NCBI GenBank assembly: GCA_015680685.1
Contig: MNCI01010786.1
Span: forward strand, 58,913 to 122,815
DNA: 63,903 nt
Reading direction: 5' to 3'
From: Gnetum montanum
Taxonomy: Eukaryota > Streptophyta > Gnetopsida > Gnetales > Gnetaceae
Of this stretch, positions 1 to 11,345 are shown one piece after another. How positions within the stretch are numbered: the first letter of the stretch is position 1; every line of letters begins with the position of its first letter. The notes under the pieces are model-generated. The model searched no databases. It was given only the letters and a program-made list of their open reading frames with translations, and was not told the origin of the DNA. Both the position numbers and the translations under genes were made by a program.

Positions 1-2435
1 TTTATTGCCTTGTGCACCTAGAACTCTCCCTCATATAAGGAATACGAGGTGGCCACTTGTTTTTCTAACTCTGATTGCAGTCTCCTGGCTGTGAGCATAG
101 CCAGGTTTTCATATCGAAGGTTGGCCAACTCCATGTATTCTGTCATTTCCTTGATCTACAGCTTCTTTATGCAGATTTCTACTTTATTGTAGGCATTCAA
201 CCCATTGAAGATGGATGACCATACATTGCCTCCCTCTTGGAGCTACTGGAGTGCTTAGTTCATCTTGGCTTTAGCGACTTGAATGTGCTTCTTGTTTACC
301 TCCTTCTACAATCCCACTTGGTCTCTGTAATGATTTTTGACTTTTTTGAACTTCAGGGCCTCATTTTTCCAAGCGGCAATTTTGATTACAGACTTCTGTC
401 GCAATGCCTGAAGCTCCTCCATTGATAGATTTTGATTTTTAGCTGCCAACCTTCTTATGTCTGTGTTCATCCTAGCTAGCTCCTCCTACTATTGGTGGAT
501 GAAATCTTTCACGTGTTCGTTCTCTGCACCAACATTGTGTAGGCGATGAACTTCTGCGGTCAGCTACACATTCTCCTGGTGAACCTCCACCAAGTCCTTT
601 TCTAAGTGATATGCTTAGGTGTCTACTATGGACTTATCAAGGATCTCCGTCTCTTGTACATCCTCAACAACTTGAAGTTTAAGCTGAACCTGCTAAAAAG
701 CTTCATCTCTAGTGATTTCATGGTGGAGGATGGTAGGATTGGCAAGATGGGATCTTAATTGGGCTACCTCAGTTGCCAAGCACTGACAAGCAACTTGAGG
801 AGCTTCTAGTTACCCTTCCAAAATAAGGCTCTTGCCCCTTGCCTAGAGCAGCTTCGACTGGGTTGCAGTGATGTTGTCTGGAAGGTCAAAGACATCCAAA
901 AGTGGTTTCTCAGATCCCACCAATCGGTCCAATAATTCTTCATGTTGGGCTGCATGAATCTTGCTACGTGAAGTTCTGGCAGACACCTGTACATCTTGTA
1001 GTCCATGAATGTTTGGTACAAGTGCTGTCGGTGCATTGAGAGTCATAGGAATTGTATCAGCAACCACTTCGGCCACAACTTCCTGTCCCTGGTGCTGCAT
1101 CACCAGGACCGTTACCTCTTCACCATCTTCCAAGCATATCGAGAAAGTAGCAGCATTCCTTAAGATTTTAGGGAATAATTGTTGGGTTGTGATTGATCCA
1201 TCTCGGATTCTTGGATCTGTTTTGGTTGGAATTGGTGCTCAGGCGGTGGAGAATATCGACCCTTCCCTTTCAAGTAAGTTGAATGATTGAGCCACTTGCT
1301 CTAGGTGGCTCATGGTAGGGCGATAGATCAAAGGGTCTTCTCCTACACTAGTCTTGCCGGATTGCTCTTGCTAGCTCAAGAGCATTTCCCAGATCTTGCG
1401 GATGTATTCTTCTATGTTTTTCGAGCTTGACTACATTGTTTGTGTAGGTGGTGGAGGTGGTTGCTGCTCTTCCTCTGTTTGTATGGTAGCAGGCATTTTA
1501 TCTTTCATCATCTCTCACCATGAGGTAATTGGGGCACGCCAGATGATATCATTAGAGTATCGTGCTATCCTTGCCCATTTGCATAACTTTCAGATTAGGC
1601 AGGGAAAGGGGAGAGCTCATCTTCCACGTTTGTTCTCAGCAAACCTATTTTCAATCTCCAAAAATAGTAGCTGTGGAAGACTCATGGGAAATTTCCCACT
1701 CAAGGTGGCACACGCACGAGTAGAGAAGGCTGTGATTTTACTAGGTCTTATCGTTGGATTCAAGTGGTAAGACATGATCCTTGAGTATACTCTCTCCACC
1801 ATGGTGAAGGAGCTGAATTCCTTACGCTCTACCCCGTAGCACTATTTGGTCCATTGCACCTTTACCTCTGGATTGGCCTGCTTTGGAATTTCTACCACAT
1901 CTGCCCCAGATTCAAGCAACCCCAGAGCTTGCACTATTGCTTCCGAAGAGTAAGAGACATAAATGTCTTTGATTCTTACCCTAGATCCTGGTTGTCGATT
2001 CGACCAGAAGAGATAAGTTTCTCCTAAGTACCATTCACCACTGGTTGTGATGAATTGCCACATCGGAGAGTTCTATAGTTGGAGCCTCACGTCTTTTGGT
2101 GCGTTCTCGAGGAATGGTCCAAAATTTAGCTCTTGGAGGAACATTCACTACATCTCACACGACATGATAGCATCAAGGCAAGCTTGGGTCAGGGTGACCT
2201 GAATCCATGGTGCTATCTCAGGAGTCTCATCCCCGAGCGATTACTCGCTAGGAATCTTCTCTTCTAAAATCTAATGTATAGATTCCATGTCAGGTCATTC
2301 ATGGAAGGGCCCTGTTGCATAAGAGCCCTCCACATACTCTAGCGGTTGCACACCTCATCCCCTTCTCATGCATGGACACTTGTCCCTTGGTTGTGATGGT
2401 CATTCGTCCCTTGGGTGCCTTGACTTGGGTGCCAT
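1..2435 (-). pseudogene. ORF3 copy A (E1), coiled-coil protein of unknown function
   Basis: The frame starts with Met-Ala-Pro-Lys at 2435, the same start as copy B at 43700, and runs off the window edge. It has two parts. The N-terminal part (about 2060-1500) reads VRIKDIYVSYSSEAIVQALG and later HLNPTIRPSKITAFSTRAC, a layout that resembles the putative plant transposon protein domain common near plant retroelements; I infer this from memory of the pattern. The C-terminal part (about 1130-1) is rich in Glu, Lys, Gln and Leu and looks like a long coiled coil. Several in-frame stops are present, many where copy B or C has Gln. The role is unknown; a structural or env-position protein is possible, but no signal peptide or membrane segment is evident. 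Confidence 0.7.
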
Positions 2436-2833
2436 ATGCAATCAAACATAACTATTCGTTAGACTGTTCATAAGTAGTTTAAGATGGTCCGTATATACTT
2501 TCTCAGTTTGACCAAGTTATGTTAATGGCACAGGCACACCGTTAAGTTTCCCGGAGCATTAAGTTAGGGGTTAGGGCCAAATTTTTCATAATTAATAAAC
2601 TAATTAATTAATTAATTAATTACACAAAGGCACCACCCCCCCATGATTGAAAGCATACCTCTAGGTGCGTAAAAAGGGAAGGACAGGTTGATGCAGACAC
2701 ATGATGGAATGTAGGTGCATTGGGAAGGGTTAGGCAGAAAAAATGGCAAAAAATCCCCACAATTTGGACTGCACATGATGAAAATACAAAGTGCAGTGGG
2801 TGTATATATCAGGGTTGGGCACTGCATCGACGA

Positions 2834-2910
2834 GGCCATGTATACGCGGCCGTGTATACGTGGCTGTGTATATGTAGGTATTGCATATATGGGGCCTCGT
2901 ATATGTAGCA
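2834..2910 (-). repeat. Short GTATACG tandem units inside the spacer
   Basis: About five degenerate units of 14-16 bp carrying GGCC(A/G)TGTATACG lie next to the word GCATCGACGAGGCC, which also occurs in the U3 of the E3 LTR (about 34477). It is part of the LTR-like relic in the spacer. Confidence 0.6.
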
Positions 2911-3697
2911 CTGTTCACCTGTAGACCAGTGTTGAGCAACCCATAAAACATTGAAAATGATGAATTTGAAAATCCAAATTGAGGCGGTTGAAGCACATGA
3001 AAGGCCTGGTCATGGCTGAGGACATGAGGAAGGGAATGGAGCGTGAAAAAGAGACAAAATTGGAGAACGGGATTGAAAAAGAACTCCGCGAGGAAGAAAT
3101 CGAAAGATGGGGCACTAAAAACAATCACTCAAGAAATCCAAAGGATGGGAGGCTTAACAGGAAAAACCAGGAGTATGTAGGTGGGTCCTCCCCATAGTAG
3201 GCAATAGCCTTTGTAGCCCCTGCATACCCTCAACACCAAGGTTCATGGGCCTGGGTGCCAAGAATTGGTGTTGACCAATTAAGACTCCAAACAAAGAGAA
3301 CCCGCCAAGGCATGAGAGACCTACAGAAAACACAACGAACACACAAAACAGAAAAAGGGCAGTGAGGTGAGTACGGAGAGAAGTGGGAATAGAGGGAAAT
3401 GGGAGAATGGAAATTTCGAGTGTTGGCCACATGAAACCTCGTGTGTGAGTGTGGTTAAGTGACCCGGTAGAACCTTTCCTAAGGTCAGACCCAAAACCAT
3501 CCGTAGTAAGTGACATCGCAGTAATAGACGAAGTCCCGACCATCCCCCAAAGAAGCAAGAATGACCCAACAAAGATCCACCACTCCAGGAAATGTGAGAA
3601 GAAGGAAGTGAAATGGGATGAAGTTAGAGGGGACCAAGGAAGTCCCATAACTAAAGAGTATGGCCCGTGAGAGGCAATCTAAGGAGTGTGCTTTGAA

Positions 3698-3738
3698 TTC
3701 CCCCGCGATTCATTTTTCTTTTCTTTTGTGCGGGGGAA
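3698..3738 (-). repeat. Spacer stem-loop, unit 1
   Basis: TTCCCCCGC (3698-3706) and GCGGGGGAA (3730-3738) are perfect 9-bp inverted arms around a pyrimidine-rich loop (purine-rich in the sense strand). Two further G-U pairs are possible outside. The flanks GGTGTGG and AATTCAAAGCACA are shared with the same structure in E2, E3 and E4 while the arms differ. Confidence 0.7.
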
Positions 3739-3798
3739 CCACACCATGTGAAGACCCATGCGTGTTTGCATGCATTCAACTAAGGGGTGTGCTTTGAA

Positions 3799-3865
3799 TC
3801 CTCATTTTATTTGTTTATTTTATTTTTGTTTATTTTTTTTGAATTTTTAATTTTTTCAATGAGGA
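3799..3865 (-). repeat. Spacer stem-loop, unit 2
   Basis: TCCTCATT (3799-3806) and AATGAGGA (3858-3865) are perfect 8-bp arms around an A/T-only loop of about 51 nt. It is a tandem copy of unit 1 with a different stem sequence but the same flanks. Confidence 0.7.
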
Positions 3866-4542
3866 CCACACCATGCAAGGTCAAACTACCTAGAAGCTTT
3901 CGTGGAAAGAGACTTGGAGTGGTAGGAAATCCGTAAGGGCACACTAGCAACCCAGGGAATAGAACAAAACAACGAATAAAGCATTCTCCTTGAATTCACA
4001 CCCAATTCAAACCATTGGATCATCCCTCAGTCTGGGAACTACACAAGTCACACATTGATTAAAATCTTTTTAAGTGAAGGGGTTACATGTTCATAACAGA
4101 AGGAAAACCATGGAATGGTGAATGGGCGAATGACGTGGACTCACTACTGAGAGTATGAAGTGAAAACAATGTAAAATTCAAGGACAACCATGCAATGACA
4201 GGAGCCAGATGACGAGAAAGACTATTACAGTACCCATCGTAAGGAAAACCGACCGTGCCAGATGTGTGAAGACAATACGATGACGTCTTAGCAATGATGC
4301 AAAAAAATGGACAGATACAAAAAATGAAAAATAATGAAAGAAAAATGAAAATATGGGCAAAGAATGTGCAAACGCATGAACGATGGTGAAAGATAAAAAA
4401 GTGTAAAAAAAAATGACAAAATAAAGAAGTGAAAAACAAAAAAAATGTAAAAAGAAGAAGTGTAAAGAAAAACAAAAAAAATTGTAAAACAAAAAATGAT
4501 AAAACGGTGAGGGGAGTAGGGAACGGATCAGCAAGGATGATG

Positions 4543-4556
4543 GTCTCCCCCACGAC
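4543..4556 (-). promoter_or_regulatory. Internal purine tract (central-PPT-like), E1
   Basis: The sense strand reads AGTCGTGGGGGAGACC directly after the integrase region. It resembles the true PPT of the family (AGTCATGGGGGTA) and sits at the same place in E2, E3 and E4. Confidence 0.6.
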
Positions 4557-4667
4557 TAGGTGGAAAGAAGGAGATGCAAAAAATGGAACAAGGACGATCA
4601 GTTGATGACGAGGTGGTGGCACTGGTGGTGTGGAGCTCACGGAAAGGTTTTAATTGTTGGAAGTTGA

Positions 4668-5800
4668 CTAACTGTGTTCTGGTGGGATCCCTAGGTTTGT
4701 GGATGAGTAAGGCCCCAGATGGGAAGGTTTTGGAGACAATATAAGGTCCCTCCCATAGTGTCTAAAACTTTGTCGGTTGGGATACTTGTGAGGGGTTCCA
4801 ATACAATACCTTGTCTCCACATCGAAATGTGACCTTCTGAATCCTAAGATCATGTCATTTCTTGTTATAGGCCATGTGGGTTTCATTTGAAAATAGGGCC
4901 ACTAGTCGGTTATCATCTAGCACACTCAAATTGATTAATCATTCACGTTGTGCTAGCGGTAGGTCAAGGTCGAGGTCACTGGCGGTGGATAGTGTCTAGA
5001 TTTTTGCTTGGATTGGAAGTGTTGGCAACATTCCGTACACTAACACATAGGGAGAGTACCCTACAGGAAGTTTCCAAGTGGAGCGATAGGCCCATAGGGT
5101 ATTATTAAGCTTGGTACTCCAATCCCTCCTGTATTTGCTAATGGTTCGGGTAAGGATCTTGGTGATCTCCCTATTGGTGACTTCGGCTTGCCCGTTGGCT
5201 TGGGGGTGATAGGGTGTTGTAAATTTATGTGTGACCCCTAAGCGTTGCATGAGTTTGCAAAAAGTGATACCTGTGAAGTGAGTCCCATTGTCAGAAATGA
5301 GTGCACATGGCACTCCAAACTTGGTAACGATTTGTTGCTGGATAAATCATGTGGCAGTGTTGGAAGAATAGTCGATGATGGCTACTGCTTCTACCCACTT
5401 TGTATAGTAATCCATAGCCACGATGATGTATTCCTTTCCATTTGAAAAGGGGGTGATGGACCCCATGAAGTCAATACCCTAGATGTCAAAGGGCTCCAAT
5501 GGCTGGATTCACTATGGAGGTCCCTCCAATCGTGCCGATAGCCCACCATCTCTTTGGCATCGTTCACAGGAGCGGGTAAGCCATTGTGCATCCCTGAAAA
5601 GTGTAGGCCAATAATACCCTACAAGTAGGATTTTAATGGTCGTTCAGCGTCCAGCATAATGGCCCCCACAAGGGCCCTCGTGAGCATCTTGGAGGATGTG
5701 CAATGTATCATCATCAGGGATGCACCATCGAACCAAGACATCTGCGCACGCCTTGTAGAGGTGGTCATTGATTTCCATGAAACGCTTGGCCTTATGGAGA
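4668..5800 (-). pseudogene. Integrase region (E1)
   Basis: This is the Ty3/gypsy integrase, which would insert the cDNA copy into the genome. In sense order the zinc-binding HHCC part is visible (AHEGPCGGH near 5690, CERC near 5545), then the catalytic core: Asp in GIDFMGS (about 5470), Asp in ISDNGTHF (about 5290) and Glu in NGQAEVTNREI (about 5185). A long open stretch 5313-4996 covers the core end and LNNTLWAYRSTWKLPVGYSP, an Athila-like signature. The C-terminal part continues to about 4668 (HLGPYSS). Several stops and at least one frame change separate the pieces. Confidence 0.9.
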
Positions 5801-5805
5801 AACTG

Positions 5806-6391
5806 CTATTTCTGCTGATGGTTCCACTCTTTTGGCAGCTCCTGGGTTGTAAGGTAGGTAAGGATGCGGTTGAACCAAGGGGATTCCTTGGGTACTTGAG
5901 GATCCATGACACCTGTAAAGAGGAGTTCATCTAGAAACTGATCGGATAAGGGCTCCTCCTCTTCTGCATCATTCCATCGTAACCGAGACAAGTGGTCAGC
6001 AACGACATTCTTGGTTCCCTTTCGATCTACCATGGTAAGATCAAACTCCTAAAGAATCACCAGCCATCGGATTATGTGGGGGCTCATCGTTGGTTTGTTC
6101 ATCAGGAACCAAATAGCATTGTGATCTATATGCACAAACACCTTGTATCCGAGCACATAGTGTTGGAATTTGTCCAAGGTGAACACCACCACCATCAACT
6201 CCTTCTCAGTGGTGGTATAGTTCAGTTGAGCACCCACGATGTTACAGCTTGCACAATGGATATAATATGGACGTTTCTGATCGTCACATTGTGTAAGCAC
6301 GACTCCCAAGGTGTAGTTGGAGGCATCCATCATAATGTGAAAGGGTCTGGACCAATCAGGTGCCCGTAGAATTGGAGCTTCTACGATTTTC
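5806..6391 (-). pseudogene. RNase H region (E1)
   Basis: The single RNase H domain of family A, which degrades the RNA of the RNA-DNA hybrid. The open part 6333-6049 reads MMDASNYTLGVVLTQ, then LNYTTTEKELMVVVF with the Glu of the active site, and HIDHNAIWFLMNK; it continues across a stop into MVDRKGTKNVVADHLSRL (about 6030), the typical Ty3/gypsy RNase H end. The tail before integrase is acidic (NDAEEEEPLSDQF). Only this RNase H is present, unlike E7. Confidence 0.9.
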
Positions 6392-7300
6392 TATTTCAGT
6401 GCTTGGAATGCAAATTTGCATTCCTTGGTCCAAACGAATAGAGTGTCCTTCTTTGTAAGCTCTACCAGTGGCCAGGCAATCTTCGAGAAGCACTCTATGA
6501 AACACCGATAGTAACTAGTGTGTCCAAGGAATGACCAAACATCTTTGAAGGTACTTGGTTGGCGGGTGATTCCTTGGATGACCCTGATCTTTTCAAGGTC
6601 TACACTGATCCCTGTTGATGAGATGCGATATCCCCCAGCACAATGTCCTCTTGGACCATCAAATGGCTCTTTTTCCAATTGAGCCTCAGATTTGTGTCTA
6701 CGCACATCTTTAGAACCTGCTCCAGATGGTCCAAGGCATGCTCGAACGTGGCCCCATATGTGGAGAAGTCATCCATGAAGACTTCCACACCTTTGCCAAT
6801 TTGTTGCTAGAAGATGCTTAAGACAAGGCGTTAGAATGTCGTAGGTGCATTGCACAGGCCAATGGGAATCTTTTTATATGCAAAAGTCCCCCATGGACTT
6901 GTAAACATTGTTTTATCCTGGTCCTTTGGTGCTATTTGGATTTGGTTATAACCACTATAACCATCCAAAAAACTATAGTATCTGTGTCCTGCGATGGTGT
7001 CCAACACTTGGTCCACAAATGGGAGCAGTACGTGGTCCTTGAAGGTTGCCATATTGAGCAACCGGAAATCAATACAGACCCTCCATTTGCCACCTTTCTT
7101 GGGTACAATAACGAGTGGGCTAACCCATTCGCTATTGACGACAGAATAGATGAATCCCACCTTGAGAAATTTTTCAATTTCATCTTTTACGATCTACTTT
7201 AATTTGGGATTCAACCATCTTTGTGGGTATTGTCGTGGCTTCATGGAAGGGTCAAGGTAGATCCAATGTTGGCAGACCCTGGGATCAACTCCGGTCAACT
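6391..7300 (-). pseudogene. Reverse transcriptase (E1)
   Basis: RT copies element RNA into DNA. The fingers and palm are open at 7160-6831: SEWVSPLVIVPKKGGKWRVC, then FLDGYSGYNQIQIAPKDQ and FTSPWGTFAYKKIPIGLCNA. The catalytic box is read at about 6785 as VFMDDFSTYG, so YxDD is FMDD here; both aspartates are kept. The connection part follows to 6391 (FLGHTSYYRCF). A stop lies between palm halves and a frame change follows the catalytic box, so the copy cannot make full RT. Confidence 0.92.
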
Positions 7301-7849
7301 CAGGGTATGACCATGTGAATGAAGCAACCCATTTGTTTACCATCCCTAGCAATTTCTTTTTCTATTCAGGAGCAAGGACTACATTGATAATTAGCGACTT
7401 GCCATTTTGGAAGAATGCATATTCCAAGTGAGCTGGTAAAGACTTTAACTCAAGGGGCTCTTGTTTGAAGCTCTCAGGGATTTCTAGCCTTCCACAATCA
7501 TCTTGGTCATCAACAGCAGAGACCTGTTGATGAACCACTTCCATCTCATCCATGCTATCAACATAGGCTTACACTAGCCCCTCAGACGGTTCCATGCACA
7601 ATGTGCTACTAGTAGGATTAGTTGTCAACCCCTGGGTGCCTTCTTGGTTAGTGGCTGCTGTGTACAGGAACTGTTGAACAGGTGATTCTTTGGTACACCA
7701 ACTGCATGCTTCAATGGATATCTACTTAGCGGACCATAATTGCTACACACAGTTGCACCCTAAGTCACTGTACACGATGCATGGAACTCTTTTCTTCTAG
7801 GTCTTCCTAAAAGGATTTTCCTTTGAAATTTCCAGGGACAGATCTTAGA

Positions 7850-8340
7850 GTACTATTCATGTGTCCACCATGCTTAGCCAGGCTCTTCCCATGATGATTG
7901 GGAAGTTCCGCTTACAGTTCTCTACACGGATGATTAGGAAATTAGTAGGGTAGGACCACCCATAAATGGTGGTCACATTGTCCTTCACCAAACCCAAGGG
8001 AATGGTGATGGATTGGTCTACTAGCTTGAGCCAAATGTTGCTCTTCTTTAGCAAGGGAAAGTTTTAGTTCTTGTACATATCATGAGAGATCAAATTGACT
8101 CTTGACCTCGAGTCAAGAAGAGCTTTGCATGTCTCATTCCCTGCCACTTGGAGATAGATTATGGGGCTTCTCAGATCTATTAATTTCCAGGGAAGAGAAC
8201 CTGCTTTGATCCAGTTGGTCACGGCATGTGTGAGCATGACCGTCTGGACGTTGGAGTGCAATGGAATGAAGGACTGCTCAGGTGGTATGATGGTAGAGGT
8301 GTTGGTAGGTTTGGAGGCACTAGCCACAAGCATAGGTGAG
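7850..8340 (-). pseudogene. Aspartic protease (E1)
   Basis: The retropepsin-like protease would cut the polyprotein. The active-site segment at about 8100 reads KALLDSRSRVNLIS, where family members would have D-S/T-G; Gly is replaced by Arg, so activity is doubtful. The second half (8054-7857) carries LVDQSITIPLGLV and the flap-distal FPIIMGRAWLS. The two halves are in different frames or split by a stop near 8060. The same blocks occur in E2, E3 and E6. Confidence 0.8.
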
Positions 8341-8866
8341 GGTGTGTTGAGATTATTGGATTGGAAAAAAGGACATTTGTGGGGCTTGGGTTCCGGTTCA
8401 CTAGGCCGAGGTTCTGGTTGTAAGTTAATAGCCCTCGTAGCATTTCGTTGTTGTGGCTATGGTGGTATTTCTCCATGCATTGATGGAGTAGGTGAAAACT
8501 GAGTGGGATGGTGTGGAGGAATGGCAGAGGAAGGTGATGGAGGATAGAAAAGATGTGGGTTTGTCCCCTTGGGTGATGGAGATGGATGTTAAAAATATTC
8601 ATGGGGTGGTAGTAACTGGAAAAGGCTGCATGATGAGAAGAGTCTCTTGGAGAGACTGGTTGCTGAAGATAGTACCCATAAGGATCTGACTGCTTGTAAG
8701 GGTACTGCTGCCTCAGAGGTGGCATCCCCCACACTTGTGGTTGCTTCCATTGTTGGAAGTATTCATACGGTTTTAGGGGCATTCCACTTGGATAATATCC
8801 TTGCTGCTATTGGTGGAATCACTTGGGGTTGCCTTGTGGTTAAGGAAACCTTTGGGGTATCTGCCG
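8340..8866 (-). pseudogene. Gag-protease linker (E1), Tyr/Gln/Pro-rich
   Basis: An open stretch (8782-8219) begins PYEYFQQWKQPQVWGMPPLR and continues with Tyr, Gln, Pro and His-rich sequence. The family shows the same low-complexity linker after gag in E2 (about 11200-11500) and E3 (about 37350-37700). It is probably disordered; no domain is recognised. The 3' part of the listed frame (His/Leu-rich) may be out of frame. Confidence 0.55.
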
Positions 8867-9508
8867 CTATGCCAAATGAGGGTTCAAGGCATACACCCCA
8901 GACTCTTGAAGGTGTGACACCACAGGACAACATCCCTTAGGATGTTCATATTGGCATACACCACATTCATTGTCCTCCTCAGTGTCAGAGTCTGCAACCT
9001 GCTCTACTACAACAACTTTTCCCTTAACCTTATGTTGGGCACATTCAGCTCCCTTCTTCCTATGCCAATCACGGTCGCTATCTTGTTCTTTGGACTCTTC
9101 TACAATTTTTAATACACTTTGGAATCTCTCATCCAAAGAGTCCCACATTTTATCCACCTTTGCCAATATTTCAGATGCAAACTTTTGTAACAACAAAGTC
9201 TTCCTATTCACCGCTGCTTCTAGTGGTGACTCATCCTCTTCATCACAAAATTGGACCTCCCTCTTTCTGAGGGAAGGGTCTTTGTTAAATTCTTCTGCAC
9301 ACTCCTTTGTCTTAAGTTCTCCTTCTTCCTTGGCCACCTGATTAATGAGGCGCTACAACTGATGGGCCCTTAGCTCCAACATTCATCCCTTAGCGTACAT
9401 GCCAAGGGTGTTTCGCGTTTAAAAATGGAGCCCATCAATGATGTGGTGAAGTTGTGCCTATTGAAAATAACCATGACTAGGGCATTGATGCAACAATGAG
9501 TAATACCT
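8867..9508 (-). pseudogene. Gag C-terminal part (E1)
   Basis: Gag forms the virus-like particle. From about 9500 the sense strand reads YYSLLHQCPSHGY, then HHIIDGL, matching HYYTLLHHCPGHGY and HHIMDGL of E2. The open part 9337-8867 reads MAKEEGELKTKECAEEFN, then CDEEDESPLE and a coiled region (LDERFQSVLKIVEESKEQ). It ends with a variant zinc knuckle, ECGVCQYEHPKGCC, and LQESGVYALNPHLA. The N-terminal half is missing because the element is cut at about 9508. Confidence 0.85.
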
Positions 9509-9516
9509 CTTGATCG

Positions 9517-11345
9517 ATCTGCCTCTAACATGCTCTTTCGTGCTTGGCATAGATAGGCATGATAAAGTTATATGCCGAATACATTGAGGAATACTTTGAC
9601 ATAAGGGATTATCATCCCACAGAAGCATAATGTACTCAGGACACAAGGCAGGAGAGCCAACATACACTGTTGAAGGGAAAAAAGGTCTCGCATATCCTAA
9701 GTAAAACTAGAGATGGTGAACCACTTACAACTGGTTCACTATCTAGAAATGTTCCCCCTCTTAACGAAAGTGAAGAGTTGGAGTATCAGAACCTAAGCTC
9801 AACAATACATATCCCTAGTTCTGATGCTCGTGAACACCAATTGTTCATAGAGGGAACAACAACAAACAACAAGGACAGGCACTTAGATCATCATTACGAT
9901 CAAGGCTAGAGCCATAGAAGAGAAGGTAAGAAACATCGTCGTGGCGATGGTTCTCCTTCTTCTTTTCCTTCTTCACATCACTCACCCTCTCCTTTCACCT
10001 ATGGGTGCAATCATAAAAATAATGGAGAGGATAAAGGTAAGAAAAATGAGAAACCTCAATGAGAGAGTCGAGAGAGAGGACAAGGGCATGAATGAAGGGA
10101 GAGTAGGGAACCACGAAGACATCATAGGCTTCATGAACAAGATGATCATGAAGAGCCCCTACTCGTAACCTGAAGTATGCTTGACATAACAAAGGCTATT
10201 AGGATTCCTACAAGGCATCTAAAAGATAGTCAGATTAGATGGTTAGACATGAACAACATCCCATGGTTTGAAGGGGGATACAACGCTGATCCACAACATC
10301 ATTTACAGTAATTCCACGATGCCTGCGCCTTGCAAAATATAGAGAACGAGTGGTAAAAACTTAAGTTGTTTTTGAGGACACTCATCAAAGAAGCAAAGAG
10401 CTAGTACCGGTCCTTAGAACCAAAAACCATCAGGAGGTGGAGTACGTTTTTAGAGTTTTTCAACGATAAGTATCATATGTACTCCCGAGTGTCCAACTTG
10501 CATAAGCAGATCCAAGGCTGGAAACAAGGTATTCATGAACCCTTGGATGTTGCCATTGCCCACTACTACACATTGTTACATCATTGCCCGGGCCATGGTT
10601 ACACACAGTGGGATCAACTTCACCACATCATGGATGGGCTAAGGCATGAGACTAGAAGAACCCTTAGGACTTATGCCCAAGGGCGATTATCAAAACTTAG
10701 AGCCCATGAAGTACAAAGCTTGTTGGAACAAGTAGCAAATGAAGAAGGTGAGCTACGCAAAAGAGAAAGTGTGGAGGAGTACAACTGTGATCCCTCTCTT
10801 CCAAAGAAGGGAGTGAAATTTTGCAATGAAGAGGATGAGTCACCAATTGAAGAGTTGGTGAACAGAAAAACCTTGGCACTTCAGAAGTTAAAAATAGAAA
10901 TAGTGGCTAAGGTAGATGACATATGGAGTAACTTAGACTCTAAAATTGAAACCATCCTAAAAATTATAGAAGAGTCTAAGGTGGAACAAAGTAGTGACAA
11001 AGGTAAGACGAAGTGAAGAGATTTAGGCCCTACACATAACAAGGGTAAGGGGAAAATCACTAACTCTGATGTGGTTATGGAATCATACACAGACGATGAA
11101 GGTGGATGTGAGATCTTCCATTATGGCCATCCTAAGGGATGTTGTCCAATTATCTCACATCTACAGGAGTCTGGGGTATATGTGCTTAATCCAAGACTCA
11201 ACCAACGGCAAACACCCTATAGGTTACCTTATCCACAAGGTAACCCAAGGAAATTCCACCAACCATTAACGTATTATCCAAGTGGAACTCCATCACAACC
11301 CATCAAAAAACATCAGCAATGGCAATACCCGTAGTCATGGGGGAT
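9517..11345 (+). pseudogene. Gag (E2)
   Basis: From 9517 the sequence aligns by eye to the gag N-terminal part of E3 (about 35670) and E6. A Ser/His-rich linker follows (about 9900-10050), then RIPTRHLKDSQIRWLDMNN (about 10200) and the capsid-like block, open from 10477 to 11016: HKQIQGWKQGIHEPLDVAIA, HHIMDGLRHETRRTLRTYAQ, DEESPIEELVNRKTLALQKL. The zinc-knuckle variant near 11110 reads CEIFHYGHPKGCC, so one Cys is Phe. The frame breaks at least four times; otherwise this is the best gag copy in the window. Confidence 0.85.

Larger units (their letters stand above)
2436..4560 (-). other. E1 post-integrase spacer, non-coding
   Basis: No conserved reading frame is visible; long ORFs here (for example 4083-4640 minus) are T-rich or Phe/Ser-rich by composition. 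In sense order it contains the internal purine tract (4543-4556), a T-rich array with ACAC interruptions (about 4510-4310), two tandem stem-loops (3858-3799 and 3738-3698), and an LTR-like promoter relic with GAGGCC words and a TATA-like run (about 2910-2800) just ahead of ORF3. The same parts recur in E2, E3 and E4, so the spacer is a family trait. Confidence 0.65.
1..9508 (-). mobile_element. E1: family A Ty3/gypsy element, partial
   Basis: Read on the minus strand the parts follow in order: gag (9508-8867), proline/tyrosine-rich linker, protease, RT, RNase H, integrase, spacer (4560-2436) and ORF3 (2435 to the left edge). The same order is seen in the complete copy E3, so this is one element whose 3' LTR lies outside the window. 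Its 5' LTR and the N-terminal part of gag are missing: gag homology stops near 9508 and abuts the gag of E2 in the opposite orientation. Every coding part has stops or frame changes, so the copy is dead. Assignment to an Athila/Tat-like lineage rests on the primer site of sister copies and on the RNase H and integrase motifs. Confidence 0.85.

Noticed and set aside
843-1290. Overlapping ORFs on both strands at 806-1290
   Set aside because: Only the minus frame 1133-843 is conserved with copies B and C; the others are shadows.
2820-2910. CRISPR-like or satellite array
   Set aside because: Only about five degenerate 14-16 bp units without spacers; better explained as part of the LTR-like relic.
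4083-4640. 185-codon minus-strand ORF
   Set aside because: It overlies the T-rich spacer array; the Phe/Ser/Leu-rich product follows composition, and the frame is not kept in E2, E3 or E4.
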